64,000 bases of DNA from Chlamydia gallinacea 08-1274/3. Lineage in GTDB: Bacteria > Chlamydiota > Chlamydiia > Chlamydiales > Chlamydiaceae. The notes beneath the pieces were generated by a model. That model was not told the DNA's origin. It made no database searches and saw nothing but the letters and a program-made list of their open reading frames with translations. Numbering within the stretch: the stretch's first letter is position 1; every line of letters starts with the position of its first letter. The translations under genes were made by a program, and so were the position numbers. The DNA lies in assembly GCF_000471025.2 (NCBI RefSeq), contig NZ_CP015840.1:248001-312000 (forward strand), written 5' to 3'. Positions 1 through 8,325 of this stretch are shown in pieces.

Positions 1-1
1 A

Positions 2-106
2 TTGTGTTCTTACCAAGTGCCTGAAATCCTCTTAGTAAAAATCACTTCGGGTAGTGAAGAATACTTGCATTGGTTATCCTCAGAAAGTTCTTCTAAAACG
101 TCTTAG
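2..106 (+). CDS. cutA: CutA-like divalent-cation tolerance protein, 3' end only
   Basis: An open frame runs from the window edge to a TAG stop at 104-106. Its 34 residues include YQVPEILLVKITSGS followed by EEYLHWL. This closely resembles the C-terminus of CutA1 proteins (Y-E-V-P-E-I, then a short strand, then an x-Y-L-x-W-L helix). CutA1 is a small trimeric cytoplasmic protein of about 110 residues linked to tolerance of divalent metals; its exact biochemical role is unsettled. Only about a third of the gene is in the window, so the start, the promoter and the rest of the fold cannot be judged. It lies on the same strand as the KH gene that follows, but a good promoter-like sequence separates them. 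The main alternative is an unrelated protein with a similar tail. Confidence 0.7.
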   Translation: MCSYQVPEILLVKITSGSEEYLHWLSSESSSKTS

Positions 107-121
107 CCGTACACACTAGTC

Positions 122-149
122 TTGCCATTATTTTTTAATTCAGTACAAT
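122..149 (+). promoter_or_regulatory. Candidate sigma-66 (sigma-70-like) promoter of the KH gene
   Basis: TTGCCA at 122-127 and TACAAT at 144-149 are separated by 16 bp. Both boxes are one mismatch from the vegetative consensus. The site lies between the CutA stop and the KH start, about 55 bp ahead of the latter. Predicted by eye only. Confidence 0.5.
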
Positions 150-204
150 TTCTCTAAAGTTTTAAAGATGAATCAACATTATTTCTTATCTTAGTTTGGA
201 TTTT

Positions 205-630
205 ATGGAAGAATTTGTAGCATATATCGTGAAAAATTTAGTTGCTAATCCTGAAGCTGTAGAAATTCTCTCTACACAGGATGAAACTGGTGAATCTATT
301 AAATTAGAAGTCCGAGTTTCTCCTGATGATATTGGGAAAATCATAGGTAGAAGAGGAAGCACCATACATGCTTTAAGGACTATTCTTAGACGTGTGTGCT
401 CTAGATTAAAAAAGAAAGTACAAATTGATTTAGTTCAGCCTGAAAGCGTGCAACAATCTTGTGATGATGTCACAATTTCAAAAAGTTGCTGCGATTTTGA
501 TGATTTAGATAGGGAAAGCAGCTGTTGTCATGAAAGTAGTTGTTGTTCATCTCAAGAAGAAGAAACTCAAGAAGTATTTTCTATGCATCACGAGTGTGCT
601 TGTCATAGCCATGGTTGTTGTGACGAGTAA
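205..630 (+). CDS. KH-domain RNA-binding protein (KhpA-like) with Cys/His-rich tail
   Basis: The first 80 or so residues are a single KH domain of the KhpA/YlqC type. The core contains VSPDDIGKIIGRRGSTIHAL with the RNA-binding GxxG loop as GRRG, followed by a basic helix. KhpA proteins bind RNA in the cytoplasm and in other bacteria work with KhpB/Jag in cell-size and cell-wall regulation. The family is usually only about 75-80 residues long. Here a second half of about 60 residues is acidic and serine-rich and carries 11 cysteines, mostly as CC pairs, plus five histidines near the end (HHECACHSHGCC). That tail looks able to bind metal or form disulfides, but its role is unknown. I start at ATG 205. 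A TTG at 196 would add three residues. There is no clear Shine-Dalgarno sequence. The gene converges on murC-ddl with a terminator between. Confidence 0.85.
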   Translation: MEEFVAYIVKNLVANPEAVEILSTQDETGESIKLEVRVSPDDIGKIIGRRGSTIHALRTILRRVCSRLKKKVQIDLVQPESVQQSCDDVTISKSCCDFDDLDRESSCCHESSCCSSQEEETQEVFSMHHECACHSHGCCDE

Positions 631-656
631 GCCTTAAACACTCAATTATTTTTTAT

Positions 657-697
657 AGCTAAAATCTCCTTGCATTAAGGGGTTTTTAGCTTTTTTA
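657..697 (+). terminator. Rho-independent terminator of the KH gene
   Basis: AGCTAAAATCTCC pairs with GGGGTTTTTAGCT across a 9-nt loop with one mismatch and one G-U pair, and TTTTTTATT follows on the plus strand. The hairpin overlaps the last codons of murC-ddl on the opposite strand. The minus-strand side has A residues rather than T residues, so it should act only for the plus strand. Confidence 0.75.
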
Positions 698-3119
698 TTG
701 TGCTACGTTGATTAGGTTCATTATTCATAGAAACAGAACGTCTACATCTAAATTTATATAATCCTGAGATAATTATTTCATGAATTACTTGTTCCGGAGT
801 CCATCCTAAATGTAAAAAGCCGTGTAAAAAAGGACTATCTTTGGTCATTCCTGGAATAGGATTAACTTCGGAAAGCCAAAAATTTCCTTCATGATCCAAA
901 AAGAAATCTATTCTACAAGAACCTTGACCTCGTAGCACGCGGTATACTTTTTTTGCCAATTCTTTGACTGTGGTTTTTTCTTCCAAAGATAAATCCGGAT
1001 GGTAATTTATTTGCGCCCTGTCCCTATTATTTAAACCATATTTGGTTTCATAATCGATAAATTGTCGTGATCCACGTTCATGAGGCTCTGTCATATAATA
1101 GCAAGTACTCGCGTCCCCTATACAAGAGATTTCAATTTCTCGAGATCCCAACCGACTTTCTTCGACAAACACATCGGTATCATATAAAAAAGCTTCAGAA
1201 ATTTTCTCATGAAGTTCTTGTTCATTATGAACCTCAAAGATTCCCAAACTTGATCCTAAATGCACTGTCTTGACAAACATGGGAAAAGTAAACGTAGTCA
1301 AGAGATTCTGAAGACATAATTCGGGAGAGCGTTTCCAAGCTCGTAAGGTTAATGTTTGATAAGGGACTACTGGAACACCGACTGAAGAGGCAATAAGCTT
1401 AGTCATAACTTTATCCATACCTATAGAGGCACAGAGAAGAGAAGGTCCTCCATAGGGTTTCCCAAGCATTTCTACGAAACCTTGAAGAGTTCCATCTTCT
1501 CCAAAAGGGCCGTGTAAAATAGGAAAAACAAACTCCGTATCATTCAGCGCACTGGCAATCTCTTCTGAGAGAATAGAAGAAAAAACACCTTGACCACTGT
1601 ATAGAACATCATGTAGATGATCGACTTTTTTCCAAAGCCCTTGACGATTGATAATAAAATAGCTCACGTCATAATGCTCAGAAGAAAAATATGAAGCTAC
1701 GTTCTTAGCAGAAAGTAGAGAAATATCATGTTCATACGATTGCCCTCCACAGATAATACCTACAGACAGCTTTTTAGGTTCAAAATCTTGTAAAGCATTC
1801 CCTATAGCATCAATGTTTCCTGCACCTAGTGCTAGGCAAACATCATGAACACAAATATTTTGTTTCAGGTAACTCACAATATGATCATAAGGGATATAAT
1901 AACATTGTACATGTGACAACTTAGAGATCATAGAAGCTATCTTTTCAATATCAGGCAAAGTTACGGGAGTTTCTCCAGCACTATAGACATCAGTAAGTAT
2001 CACTTCATCAGCATCGCGAAACGCAACATAAAAATCCTCTAAACATGCATATAATCGTGAAAACCTATGTGGCTGACATATAGCAAGAATCCGCCGAGAT
2101 CCGATAGCATCTCGCACTCCCCGTAACGTACACATAATCTCTCGGGGATGATGAGCATAATCTTCAAGAAACAAAAACTTTTCTGAGTGATTTTTTCTCT
2201 CCAAACGCCTCTGAATACCTGAAAAATTCTTCAATCCTGCACGGATATGACCTTCATCTATACCCAATGTTAATGCCATCCCCATAGCAACTGCAGCATT
2301 CGCTACATTATGCTTACCTACAAGCCAGACACGGATATCGTGATATTCTTTACCTAAAAATTTTATTGAAAATACGGATTGCCATCCCTGCTGACTAAAT
2401 GAAGAAATGTAAAGGTCATCTTTCTCAGAAAATCCATAGGAAACTCCTTGAATCCGTGCACGTAGCTCGGAGCAATCACTGGAATAAAAACAATAGCGAG
2501 GGTCAGGGACTTTTCTAGCAAATTCTTCCAAAGAATCGACTAATTTCCTCCGATCATTTTCGAAATTATTTAAATGCTCATTATCCACATTGGTAATCAC
2601 AACAGCTGATGGAGAATAATTTCGCAAAGAACCATCACTCTCATCCGCTTCTGCTATAAAATATTTCGTATGTCCTGCATATCCATTCAAAGACTCAGCA
2701 TTTAGGCCCCCAATAGCATAGGAAGGGTCTTGATTTGCTGTTTTCAAAATGGCAGTGATTAATGAAGATACGGTTGTTTTCCCGTGACTACCGGAAATCA
2801 GAATACTCGTATGATTTTCCATTAATTGTGCCAATAATACAGAACGATGAATCAAAGGAATCCGTAAAGACTTTGCTTCCTGATATTCTACATTATCATC
2901 TGCAATCCCTGAGCTATAGACTACATAACCCTTTTTAGGAACATGATTCTTATCGTGCCCCAAGAAGCATGTTGCTCCTTTAGATCTTAAAGTATCTATA
3001 ATTACACTCGTGCGTACGTCACTTCCAGAAACACAATGCCCTCGATCTAACAGAATATGCGCTAAGGCACTCATTCCTATTCCACCAATACCGATAAAAT
3101 GGTAATGGACTGTATTCAT
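675..3119 (-). CDS. murC-ddl: MurC-Ddl fusion: UDP-MurNAc-L-alanine ligase joined to D-Ala-D-Ala ligase
   Basis: This 814-residue cytoplasmic enzyme joins two peptidoglycan precursor ligases that are separate in most bacteria. Residues 1 to about 450 are MurC, which adds L-Ala to UDP-MurNAc. It shows the N-terminal nucleotide-binding loop IGGIGMSALA and the ATP loop GSHGKTT at 110-116. From about residue 452 the sequence is D-Ala-D-Ala ligase, with HGPFGEDGTLQGF and a C-terminal ATP-grasp domain containing SEVNPIPGMT. The fusion is characteristic of Chlamydiaceae, where both activities have been shown. It is the last gene of the minus-strand mur/fts cluster and starts 3 bp after the murG stop. 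There is no frame break at the junction. ATG at 3117-3119 fits the usual MurC N-terminus. Confidence 0.96.
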   Translation of the reverse strand: MNTVHYHFIGIGGIGMSALAHILLDRGHCVSGSDVRTSVIIDTLRSKGATCFLGHDKNHVPKKGYVVYSSGIADDNVEYQEAKSLRIPLIHRSVLLAQLMENHTSILISGSHGKTTVSSLITAILKTANQDPSYAIGGLNAESLNGYAGHTKYFIAEADESDGSLRNYSPSAVVITNVDNEHLNNFENDRRKLVDSLEEFARKVPDPRYCFYSSDCSELRARIQGVSYGFSEKDDLYISSFSQQGWQSVFSIKFLGKEYHDIRVWLVGKHNVANAAVAMGMALTLGIDEGHIRAGLKNFSGIQRRLERKNHSEKFLFLEDYAHHPREIMCTLRGVRDAIGSRRILAICQPHRFSRLYACLEDFYVAFRDADEVILTDVYSAGETPVTLPDIEKIASMISKLSHVQCYYIPYDHIVSYLKQNICVHDVCLALGAGNIDAIGNALQDFEPKKLSVGIICGGQSYEHDISLLSAKNVASYFSSEHYDVSYFIINRQGLWKKVDHLHDVLYSGQGVFSSILSEEIASALNDTEFVFPILHGPFGEDGTLQGFVEMLGKPYGGPSLLCASIGMDKVMTKLIASSVGVPVVPYQTLTLRAWKRSPELCLQNLLTTFTFPMFVKTVHLGSSLGIFEVHNEQELHEKISEAFLYDTDVFVEESRLGSREIEISCIGDASTCYYMTEPHERGSRQFIDYETKYGLNNRDRAQINYHPDLSLEEKTTVKELAKKVYRVLRGQGSCRIDFFLDHEGNFWLSEVNPIPGMTKDSPFLHGFLHLGWTPEQVIHEIIISGLYKFRCRRSVSMNNEPNQRSTIKKLKTP

Positions 3120-3122
3120 AGC

Positions 3123-4202
3123 CTACCTTGATAAGCATTCGCAAATAAATTGATAAAAAGACTTCGGAGACTTTCTTTGATAATACTGTTGAAGTGCTTC
3201 TCGCCTATTCTTCATCATTTTAGAATCTAGAGCAAGGAAAATATGTTCCTCTAGAAGTTCCTGTGAAAGATATTTCTCCAAAATCATTGACCCTCCGCCT
3301 ACTTGATAAACAAAAAATTTAGCATTTTCTTCTTGATGTCTATAAGCTCCAGGATAAGGAATCAGTATAGCAGGAACTTTTGCCCACAGAATTTCATCTA
3401 AAATCGTTGCTCCTGCACGACCAATCACAAGATCTGCGGAAAGCAAAACATCCAGCATATTGTCTTCAAAAGACTTCACACAACAGGCGACTCTTCCTTG
3501 AGTATACACATTCTGTATGGAACCAATATCTCCTTGAGGTCCAACAATATGATGCACATACATATGGGGATAGCTTTTAGCAACAGAGACCAAAGCATCA
3601 GGAACTTGAAAATTCAATCTTCTTGCTCCTTGTGATCCACCTACAACACAAATAATTGGAGAGTAGTTAGGTAGACTATCGGCAAGAGGATACTTAGAGG
3701 AAACAGCACGCTTAGGCAAAGTGACTTCTTGAGCAAAGCCTGAAAACTGTTTTATTACTGGAGAAAACGTAACTCCAATTCCTTTCGCTACGGGGGCAAA
3801 TACTCGATTTATCCTCCCAGGCAATAAATTTTGTTCATGTAGAACTATAGGGATTCTCTTTCTTAATGCAGCAAGTAATATAGGAAGAGAATGGTAACTT
3901 CCAAAGCCTATAACAAGATTAGGAGAAAATCTTTTTAACTCCTCTTTTGCTTTCTTATATCCTCTATATAAAGAACGTAAACTTCTTAAAGAATGTATTG
4001 GCCGTACGAGTGTGGGCAAGCCCGAAGGGATTTCTTTATAATTTATCGTACACCCCAGAAGGCTCGGATGATTTTGTAATCCCTTACCTAATAATATAAC
4101 CTCTATTCCGTGTTCACGCAAGGCTTTGCTTGCAGAAAGAGCAGGAACAATATGCCCTCCCGACCCTCCTGCTGCAAGAACTACTTTACTGATTTCCTTC
4201 AT
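3123..4202 (-). CDS. murG: MurG, lipid II synthase (UDP-GlcNAc transferase)
   Basis: MurG transfers GlcNAc from UDP-GlcNAc to lipid I at the inner face of the cytoplasmic membrane, making lipid II. The N-terminal loop [14 protein letters not shown] (residues 9-22) is the family's acceptor-side glycine loop. [12 protein letters not shown] in the middle and [12 protein letters not shown] in the C-terminal half are the donor-nucleotide motifs. The length of about 359 residues is normal. A GTG directly before the ATG (position 4205) would add one residue; I use the ATG. The 5' end overlaps the ftsW stop by 17 bp, suggesting coupled translation, and murC-ddl follows. With ftsW and mraY in the same cluster, the whole lipid I to lipid II step and its flippase or polymerase partner are co-expressed. 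Confidence 0.96.
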   Translation of the reverse strand: MKEISKVVLAAGGSGGHIVPALSASKALREHGIEVILLGKGLQNHPSLLGCTINYKEIPSGLPTLVRPIHSLRSLRSLYRGYKKAKEELKRFSPNLVIGFGSYHSLPILLAALRKRIPIVLHEQNLLPGRINRVFAPVAKGIGVTFSPVIKQFSGFAQEVTLPKRAVSSKYPLADSLPNYSPIICVVGGSQGARRLNFQVPDALVSVAKSYPHMYVHHIVGPQGDIGSIQNVYTQGRVACCVKSFEDNMLDVLLSADLVIGRAGATILDEILWAKVPAILIPYPGAYRHQEENAKFFVYQVGGGSMILEKYLSQELLEEHIFLALDSKMMKNRREALQQYYQRKSPKSFYQFICECLSR

Positions 4203-5268
4203 CACCTACTCTTAATAGCAAAGTCACACCACACATATTGGCAATCAATGAGGACCCTCCTTGACTAAAAAAGGGAAGGTTTACTCCCTTACTAGGCAAT
4301 AGTCCTGATACGACACCTAAATTCATAAAAGCTTGCATGCCAATAATCACCGTAATAGCTATTGCTAATGACGCACTCTCTAAAGAAGAAGCTTTCATAG
4401 CGATGGTATAACCACTATAGACAAAACACATATACAATAAGATTAATAACAACATCCCGATAAAGCCAAACTCTTCAGCATAAATAGCAGCAATATAATC
4501 ATTTTGTGCCTCAGGAAGATAGGTAAGTTTTTGTAAACTAGCTCCCGGCCCTTTACCTAACAATCCTCCCGACCCTGCTGCAATTTTTGCTTGATATGGC
4601 TGATGTCCTCGACCTTTAATATCCAATTCAGGATGCAAATAAACATTCAAGCGATGACGTACATAAGGCATACGATAAGCAAAAGCTCCACCTAAAATAA
4701 GAATACAGGTCAGAGGAAGCAACCAATAGTGCAAACGCACAGAAGTCATAATAAACACAGGAATTAAGGAAAAAGCAATCACTGCAGCAGAGCCATTATC
4801 AGGTTCTATGACAATAAGAAAAATAGGAAGAAACAATACAGCTGTTAGCTTTAAAAAGAGTAGGAAGTTTTTCCGATATTGAGGACGAGAAACAAGATAG
4901 TCAATAGCAACGCAGGGAACAAGATATTTCACAAATTCAGAAGGTTGTAATGTTAACTGTCCTATGCCCAACCAACGTCGTGCTCCATTTCTACATATAC
5001 CCACACCAGGGATAAGTACAATAACCAGAGCCAACCCAGCAACTAGTAAAAGAGAAGGACTAATTTTAAGAAAATCTCTCCACCCTGTCATGTATACTAT
5101 AGTTGAAAGACCTAGTCCTAAGACAAGATAGATAATCTGACGAATTAATGCTTTATGAGTACTACAAGAAAGAGAACGATCTAAGATTTCTGCAGAAGAG
5201 GTATCAAACACCATAATAAGCCCTAAGAAAAAAATACCCAATAAACACGAAACAATAAACCACTTCAT
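4186..5268 (-). CDS. ftsW: FtsW, SEDS-family division protein
   Basis: A polytopic inner-membrane protein of 360 residues with about ten hydrophobic segments. SEDS signatures include [19 protein letters not shown], the acidic [16 protein letters not shown] segment, and the C-terminal [16 protein letters not shown] motif. FtsW polymerises lipid II with a partner class B penicillin-binding protein at the septum. The gene overlaps murG by 17 bp and follows the LysM gene by 19 bp. A second SEDS gene (rodA) lies near 55 kb. I assign FtsW here because of its mur-cluster context. Chlamydiae lack FtsZ, so these SEDS proteins must act in an FtsZ-independent divisome. Confidence 0.92.
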   Translation of the reverse strand: MKWFIVSCLLGIFFLGLIMVFDTSSAEILDRSLSCSTHKALIRQIIYLVLGLGLSTIVYMTGWRDFLKISPSLLLVAGLALVIVLIPGVGICRNGARRWLGIGQLTLQPSEFVKYLVPCVAIDYLVSRPQYRKNFLLFLKLTAVLFLPIFLIVIEPDNGSAAVIAFSLIPVFIMTSVRLHYWLLPLTCILILGGAFAYRMPYVRHRLNVYLHPELDIKGRGHQPYQAKIAAGSGGLLGKGPGASLQKLTYLPEAQNDYIAAIYAEEFGFIGMLLLILLYMCFVYSGYTIAMKASSLESASLAIAITVIIGMQAFMNLGVVSGLLPSKGVNLPFFSQGGSSLIANMCGVTLLLRVGDEGNQ

Positions 5269-5287
5269 AGGGCTTGGGTCCTTTTCA

Positions 5288-5998
5288 TTATCTTATACGT
5301 AATTGATCTCCTGGGCGTAAACGACGTGCTTTTTGTTCATCAAGATCATTCATCCTTAATAGATCTTCTAAACGGATTCCATTACGTAAAGCTATGGTCC
5401 AGGGACTATCTCCTTCTTGAACAGTATAAAAGTCATCAGCCAAAGCTATTCTTGCTTTTTTTGCCTCTTCTTGTTTATCTGATACAGGAACTTTGATGAC
5501 CTGGCCAATCTTTAATTGTGTTGAAGACAAGTCATTCAACTGCATTAACACACTGACTGTAGTGTGGTTTGCCTTGGCAATTCTCTCCAAAAAATCTCCT
5601 TTCTTCACAATAACTGTTGTATAAGCTTCTTTGTTAGGCTGCGTCTTAGGTTCAGTGGGTGTAGAGACTTCTGTAGCCGATGGCTGGGATAGTGATTTAA
5701 GAGTTGTAACAGGTTGTGGGGTAGTTTTTACAATAAGCTCTTTTTCTGCAAAATCTGAGGCTAATTCTTCTTTGGATATCTTTTGTGGAACAACAACAGA
5801 TTTCTCAATGTTCTCTACTTTCTCCTGCTTTTTATTTACAATCGTCGTTGCCGGTACGGCTTCAATTATTTTAGGGGGTAAATTAAGAAGCAGACTATCC
5901 GTATGCTTCTTATCCGTCTGCTTTGCTGTAACAAAGAGAACAACAACTAACGCAGCATTAACTAGTGTTGCAATAATAATCGTATCTCTACGGTTCAT
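5288..5998 (-). CDS. Membrane-anchored double LysM protein (NlpD-like, no peptidase domain)
   Basis: The protein has 236 residues. An N-terminal hydrophobic segment (about 8-24) acts as a signal anchor. A Lys/Thr/Pro-rich linker follows, then two LysM peptidoglycan-binding modules at about 125-171 (with VKKGDFLERIAKANHTT) and 189-235 (with VQEGDSPWTIALRNG). Chlamydial genomes often label it NlpD or amidase-related. However, the M23 (LytM) domain that defines NlpD is absent, and the frame ends right after the second LysM. It is therefore a periplasmic wall-binding protein rather than an amidase activator of the NlpD kind. It sits between ftsW and murD and overlaps murD by 11 bp, which points to a role in wall synthesis or division. 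Confidence 0.85.
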   Translation of the reverse strand: MNRRDTIIIATLVNAALVVVLFVTAKQTDKKHTDSLLLNLPPKIIEAVPATTIVNKKQEKVENIEKSVVVPQKISKEELASDFAEKELIVKTTPQPVTTLKSLSQPSATEVSTPTEPKTQPNKEAYTTVIVKKGDFLERIAKANHTTVSVLMQLNDLSSTQLKIGQVIKVPVSDKQEEAKKARIALADDFYTVQEGDSPWTIALRNGIRLEDLLRMNDLDEQKARRLRPGDQLRIR

Positions 5999-7256
5999 AT
6001 TCTAATGCCTCCACATCACCAACTAATTGCTTGAAAACATTCCCTCGTTCTTCAAAGCTTTTAAACTGATCAAAACTTGCACAACCAGGAGATAATAAAA
6101 TCACATCTCCAGGTTGAGCTACTCTTTGAGCTAAAGTTACAGCTTCTTGTAGATCTTGGGCTTGAGTTAAAGGAAGAGTATCAGACAAAGCTTGTGCTAT
6201 TTCCTCTCGACATTCCCCCATAGCCACAACATATTTTGCTGCTTGAGTTAGTATGGGGATGAGGGAAGTGAAATCACTGCCTTTATTCCTTCCACCTAAA
6301 ATAACAATGACATTTTCTTTAACAACTATAAGAGCCTTTTCTACAGCGCTCATTGTCGTAGCTTTACTATCATTGATATAACGCACGCCATTTTTTTCTC
6401 CTAGATATTCTATCCTATGGGCAGGCTTTTCAAAAGTACGCACAGCACTCAAAAATGCCTCCGGAGTTACACGCACGATTTCACTAGCTAATACATAAGC
6501 AGCAAAATAATTGTTCCTATCATGCAAGTATATTGGTTTTAATGCACTTTCTTTATCTAAAACTTCTTGAATTCCTTGCGTGTATTCTACATAAGATTTC
6601 CCCTCAGAGACATTTTCTCCAACCCATAAAGATGCAGAATTCTGCAAACAGTAAATAATATTGTTTTTTGCTTCACTATACGCTTGCATAGTTTGATGAT
6701 AATCTAAATGATTAGGGAAAATATTGAGAATCACCCCTCCAGATAACACAGGAATCACCATCTCCTGTCCCTCTAGCTGAAATGAACTCATTTCTACAAC
6801 ACGTATACTGGGATACTGCATAGCTTGAAGTATTGGTATACCAATATTCCCCATAGCATGAGCAGGAAGTCCTAAAATACGAAATAAATGGACAAGAAAT
6901 AAAGATGTTGTCGTTTTCCCATTAGAACCTGTAATTCCTAGAGAAGGGTATTTATTGAATTCTGCATCTTGAAAGGCAAGTTGTATATCAGAAAGAATAG
7001 GAATCTGCCTACGCCTAGCTTCAACTATCCAAGGATGGGACATCTTAATCCCTGGAGAGCGTATACAAAGATCTACATGCTCAGGGAAATCGTCACTAGA
7101 ATCACAATAACGCTCATGCAAAAACAAACACTTAGCTAAAGCGCATGTATCTTTGTCAACTCCCAGAACGTAGTCACCTCGATTATAAAGAAATTCTGCT
7201 ACTGATTTCCCTGTAACACCGCCAGCACCTAAAATAACGACTCGTTGATGATTCAT
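5988..7256 (-). CDS. murD: MurD, UDP-MurNAc-L-Ala:D-Glu ligase
   Basis: This cytoplasmic ATP-dependent ligase adds D-glutamate to UDP-MurNAc-L-Ala. The N-terminal Rossmann region begins VVILGAGGVTGKSVA, the Mur ligase ATP loop GSNGKTT is at residues 110-116, and NDSKATT lies in the C-terminal half. At 422 residues it is slightly short for the family but complete. The stop overlaps the start of the LysM gene, and the start follows mraY by 4 bp, so it is clearly part of the same transcription unit. The next ligase in the pathway, MurE, is not in this window. Confidence 0.95.
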   Translation of the reverse strand: MNHQRVVILGAGGVTGKSVAEFLYNRGDYVLGVDKDTCALAKCLFLHERYCDSSDDFPEHVDLCIRSPGIKMSHPWIVEARRRQIPILSDIQLAFQDAEFNKYPSLGITGSNGKTTTSLFLVHLFRILGLPAHAMGNIGIPILQAMQYPSIRVVEMSSFQLEGQEMVIPVLSGGVILNIFPNHLDYHQTMQAYSEAKNNIIYCLQNSASLWVGENVSEGKSYVEYTQGIQEVLDKESALKPIYLHDRNNYFAAYVLASEIVRVTPEAFLSAVRTFEKPAHRIEYLGEKNGVRYINDSKATTMSAVEKALIVVKENVIVILGGRNKGSDFTSLIPILTQAAKYVVAMGECREEIAQALSDTLPLTQAQDLQEAVTLAQRVAQPGDVILLSPGCASFDQFKSFEERGNVFKQLVGDVEALEYEP

Positions 7257-7260
7257 ATCA

Positions 7261-8307
7261 TTATCCTAAAATAGCGCCTGCAATTCCCAACACCATACAG
7301 AGGAATCCAGCCAACCAAAAATTTCTCACAACTATTTTTTCCGATATTCCTTGATATTCATAATGATGGTGTAAGGGAGAGCAGAAGAAAATACGCTTCT
7401 TTCTTAAACGACAACTTAGAACTTGCAAAATAACGGAGCCAGCTTCAGCAACAAATACCCCACCACACAAAATTAAAAAAAGCTCCAAACGTAATATAAC
7501 AGCACAGCTACCTAATATCCCTCCAATTAGAAGAGACCCCGTATCTCCCATAAATACTTTTGCTGGAAGAAGATTATATTTTAAAAATGCTAAGCATGCT
7601 CCTATTAAAGCAGCGAGAATTACAGCAATGTTGGCAGTTAGAAGAGAAGATGTACGCAGAACAGCAATCACTAAACAGCCAAAAGCAGCCATACTTACTG
7701 TTCCCGCTGCTAATCCGTCCAAACCATCAGTAAGATTTACGGCATTACTTGTCCCTACAATAGCAAGAATAGCCAAAGAAAAGCACAAACACTTCCCTAG
7801 AAAAGAACTTCCCAAAGATATCACACCATAAAAAGGCACATGCAACGTGTAAAACTTACTCGGTTCATCATAAACATATAGGACAACACTTACAGTAATC
7901 GCAGCTATGAGTAATTGCGTAATCAATTTTTGTTGTGCTGTAACACCATGACCTTTTTTTTGCCTTTTTTTTACTATATCATCGTACCAACCTAAGCTTC
8001 CCCAGCTTCCAATTAAAAATACAAAAAGCCATGTCGTCGGATAACTTAAAGGGAGCCATAGAAAAACTGCTGTAAGCAAAACGAGAACAAAAAGTATGCC
8101 TCCTGCTGTGGGAGTGCTAGCTTTCTCATAATGAAGAGCTTCTAATTTTTCACAATAAGCTTTCTGTAGTTGATTATAATGATTTTGTGCTCTTAGCCAC
8201 TGAATCATAGGATACCCTAGAATCAGCCCTTGAGCTACAGCAACACTAAAAACTAAAATTAAAAATAAGCTCAAAACATTATAAAAACACGAAAACACAA
8301 AGTCCAT
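7261..8307 (-). CDS. mraY: MraY, phospho-MurNAc-pentapeptide translocase
   Basis: This polytopic membrane enzyme transfers phospho-MurNAc-pentapeptide to undecaprenyl phosphate, making lipid I. Signatures include GWYDDIVKKRQKKGHG (the DD magnesium motif), NLTDGLDGLAAGT, KVFMGDTGSLLIGG and the C-terminal PLHHHYEYQG loop. About ten transmembrane segments are visible. I start at ATG 8307 (348 residues). An upstream TTG at 8325, immediately after the murF stop, would add six residues and is less likely. It is packed between murF and murD. Confidence 0.94.
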   Translation of the reverse strand: MDFVFSCFYNVLSLFLILVFSVAVAQGLILGYPMIQWLRAQNHYNQLQKAYCEKLEALHYEKASTPTAGGILFVLVLLTAVFLWLPLSYPTTWLFVFLIGSWGSLGWYDDIVKKRQKKGHGVTAQQKLITQLLIAAITVSVVLYVYDEPSKFYTLHVPFYGVISLGSSFLGKCLCFSLAILAIVGTSNAVNLTDGLDGLAAGTVSMAAFGCLVIAVLRTSSLLTANIAVILAALIGACLAFLKYNLLPAKVFMGDTGSLLIGGILGSCAVILRLELFLILCGGVFVAEAGSVILQVLSCRLRKKRIFFCSPLHHHYEYQGISEKIVVRNFWLAGFLCMVLGIAGAILG

Positions 8308-8325
8308 AATATGCAGACAATACAA

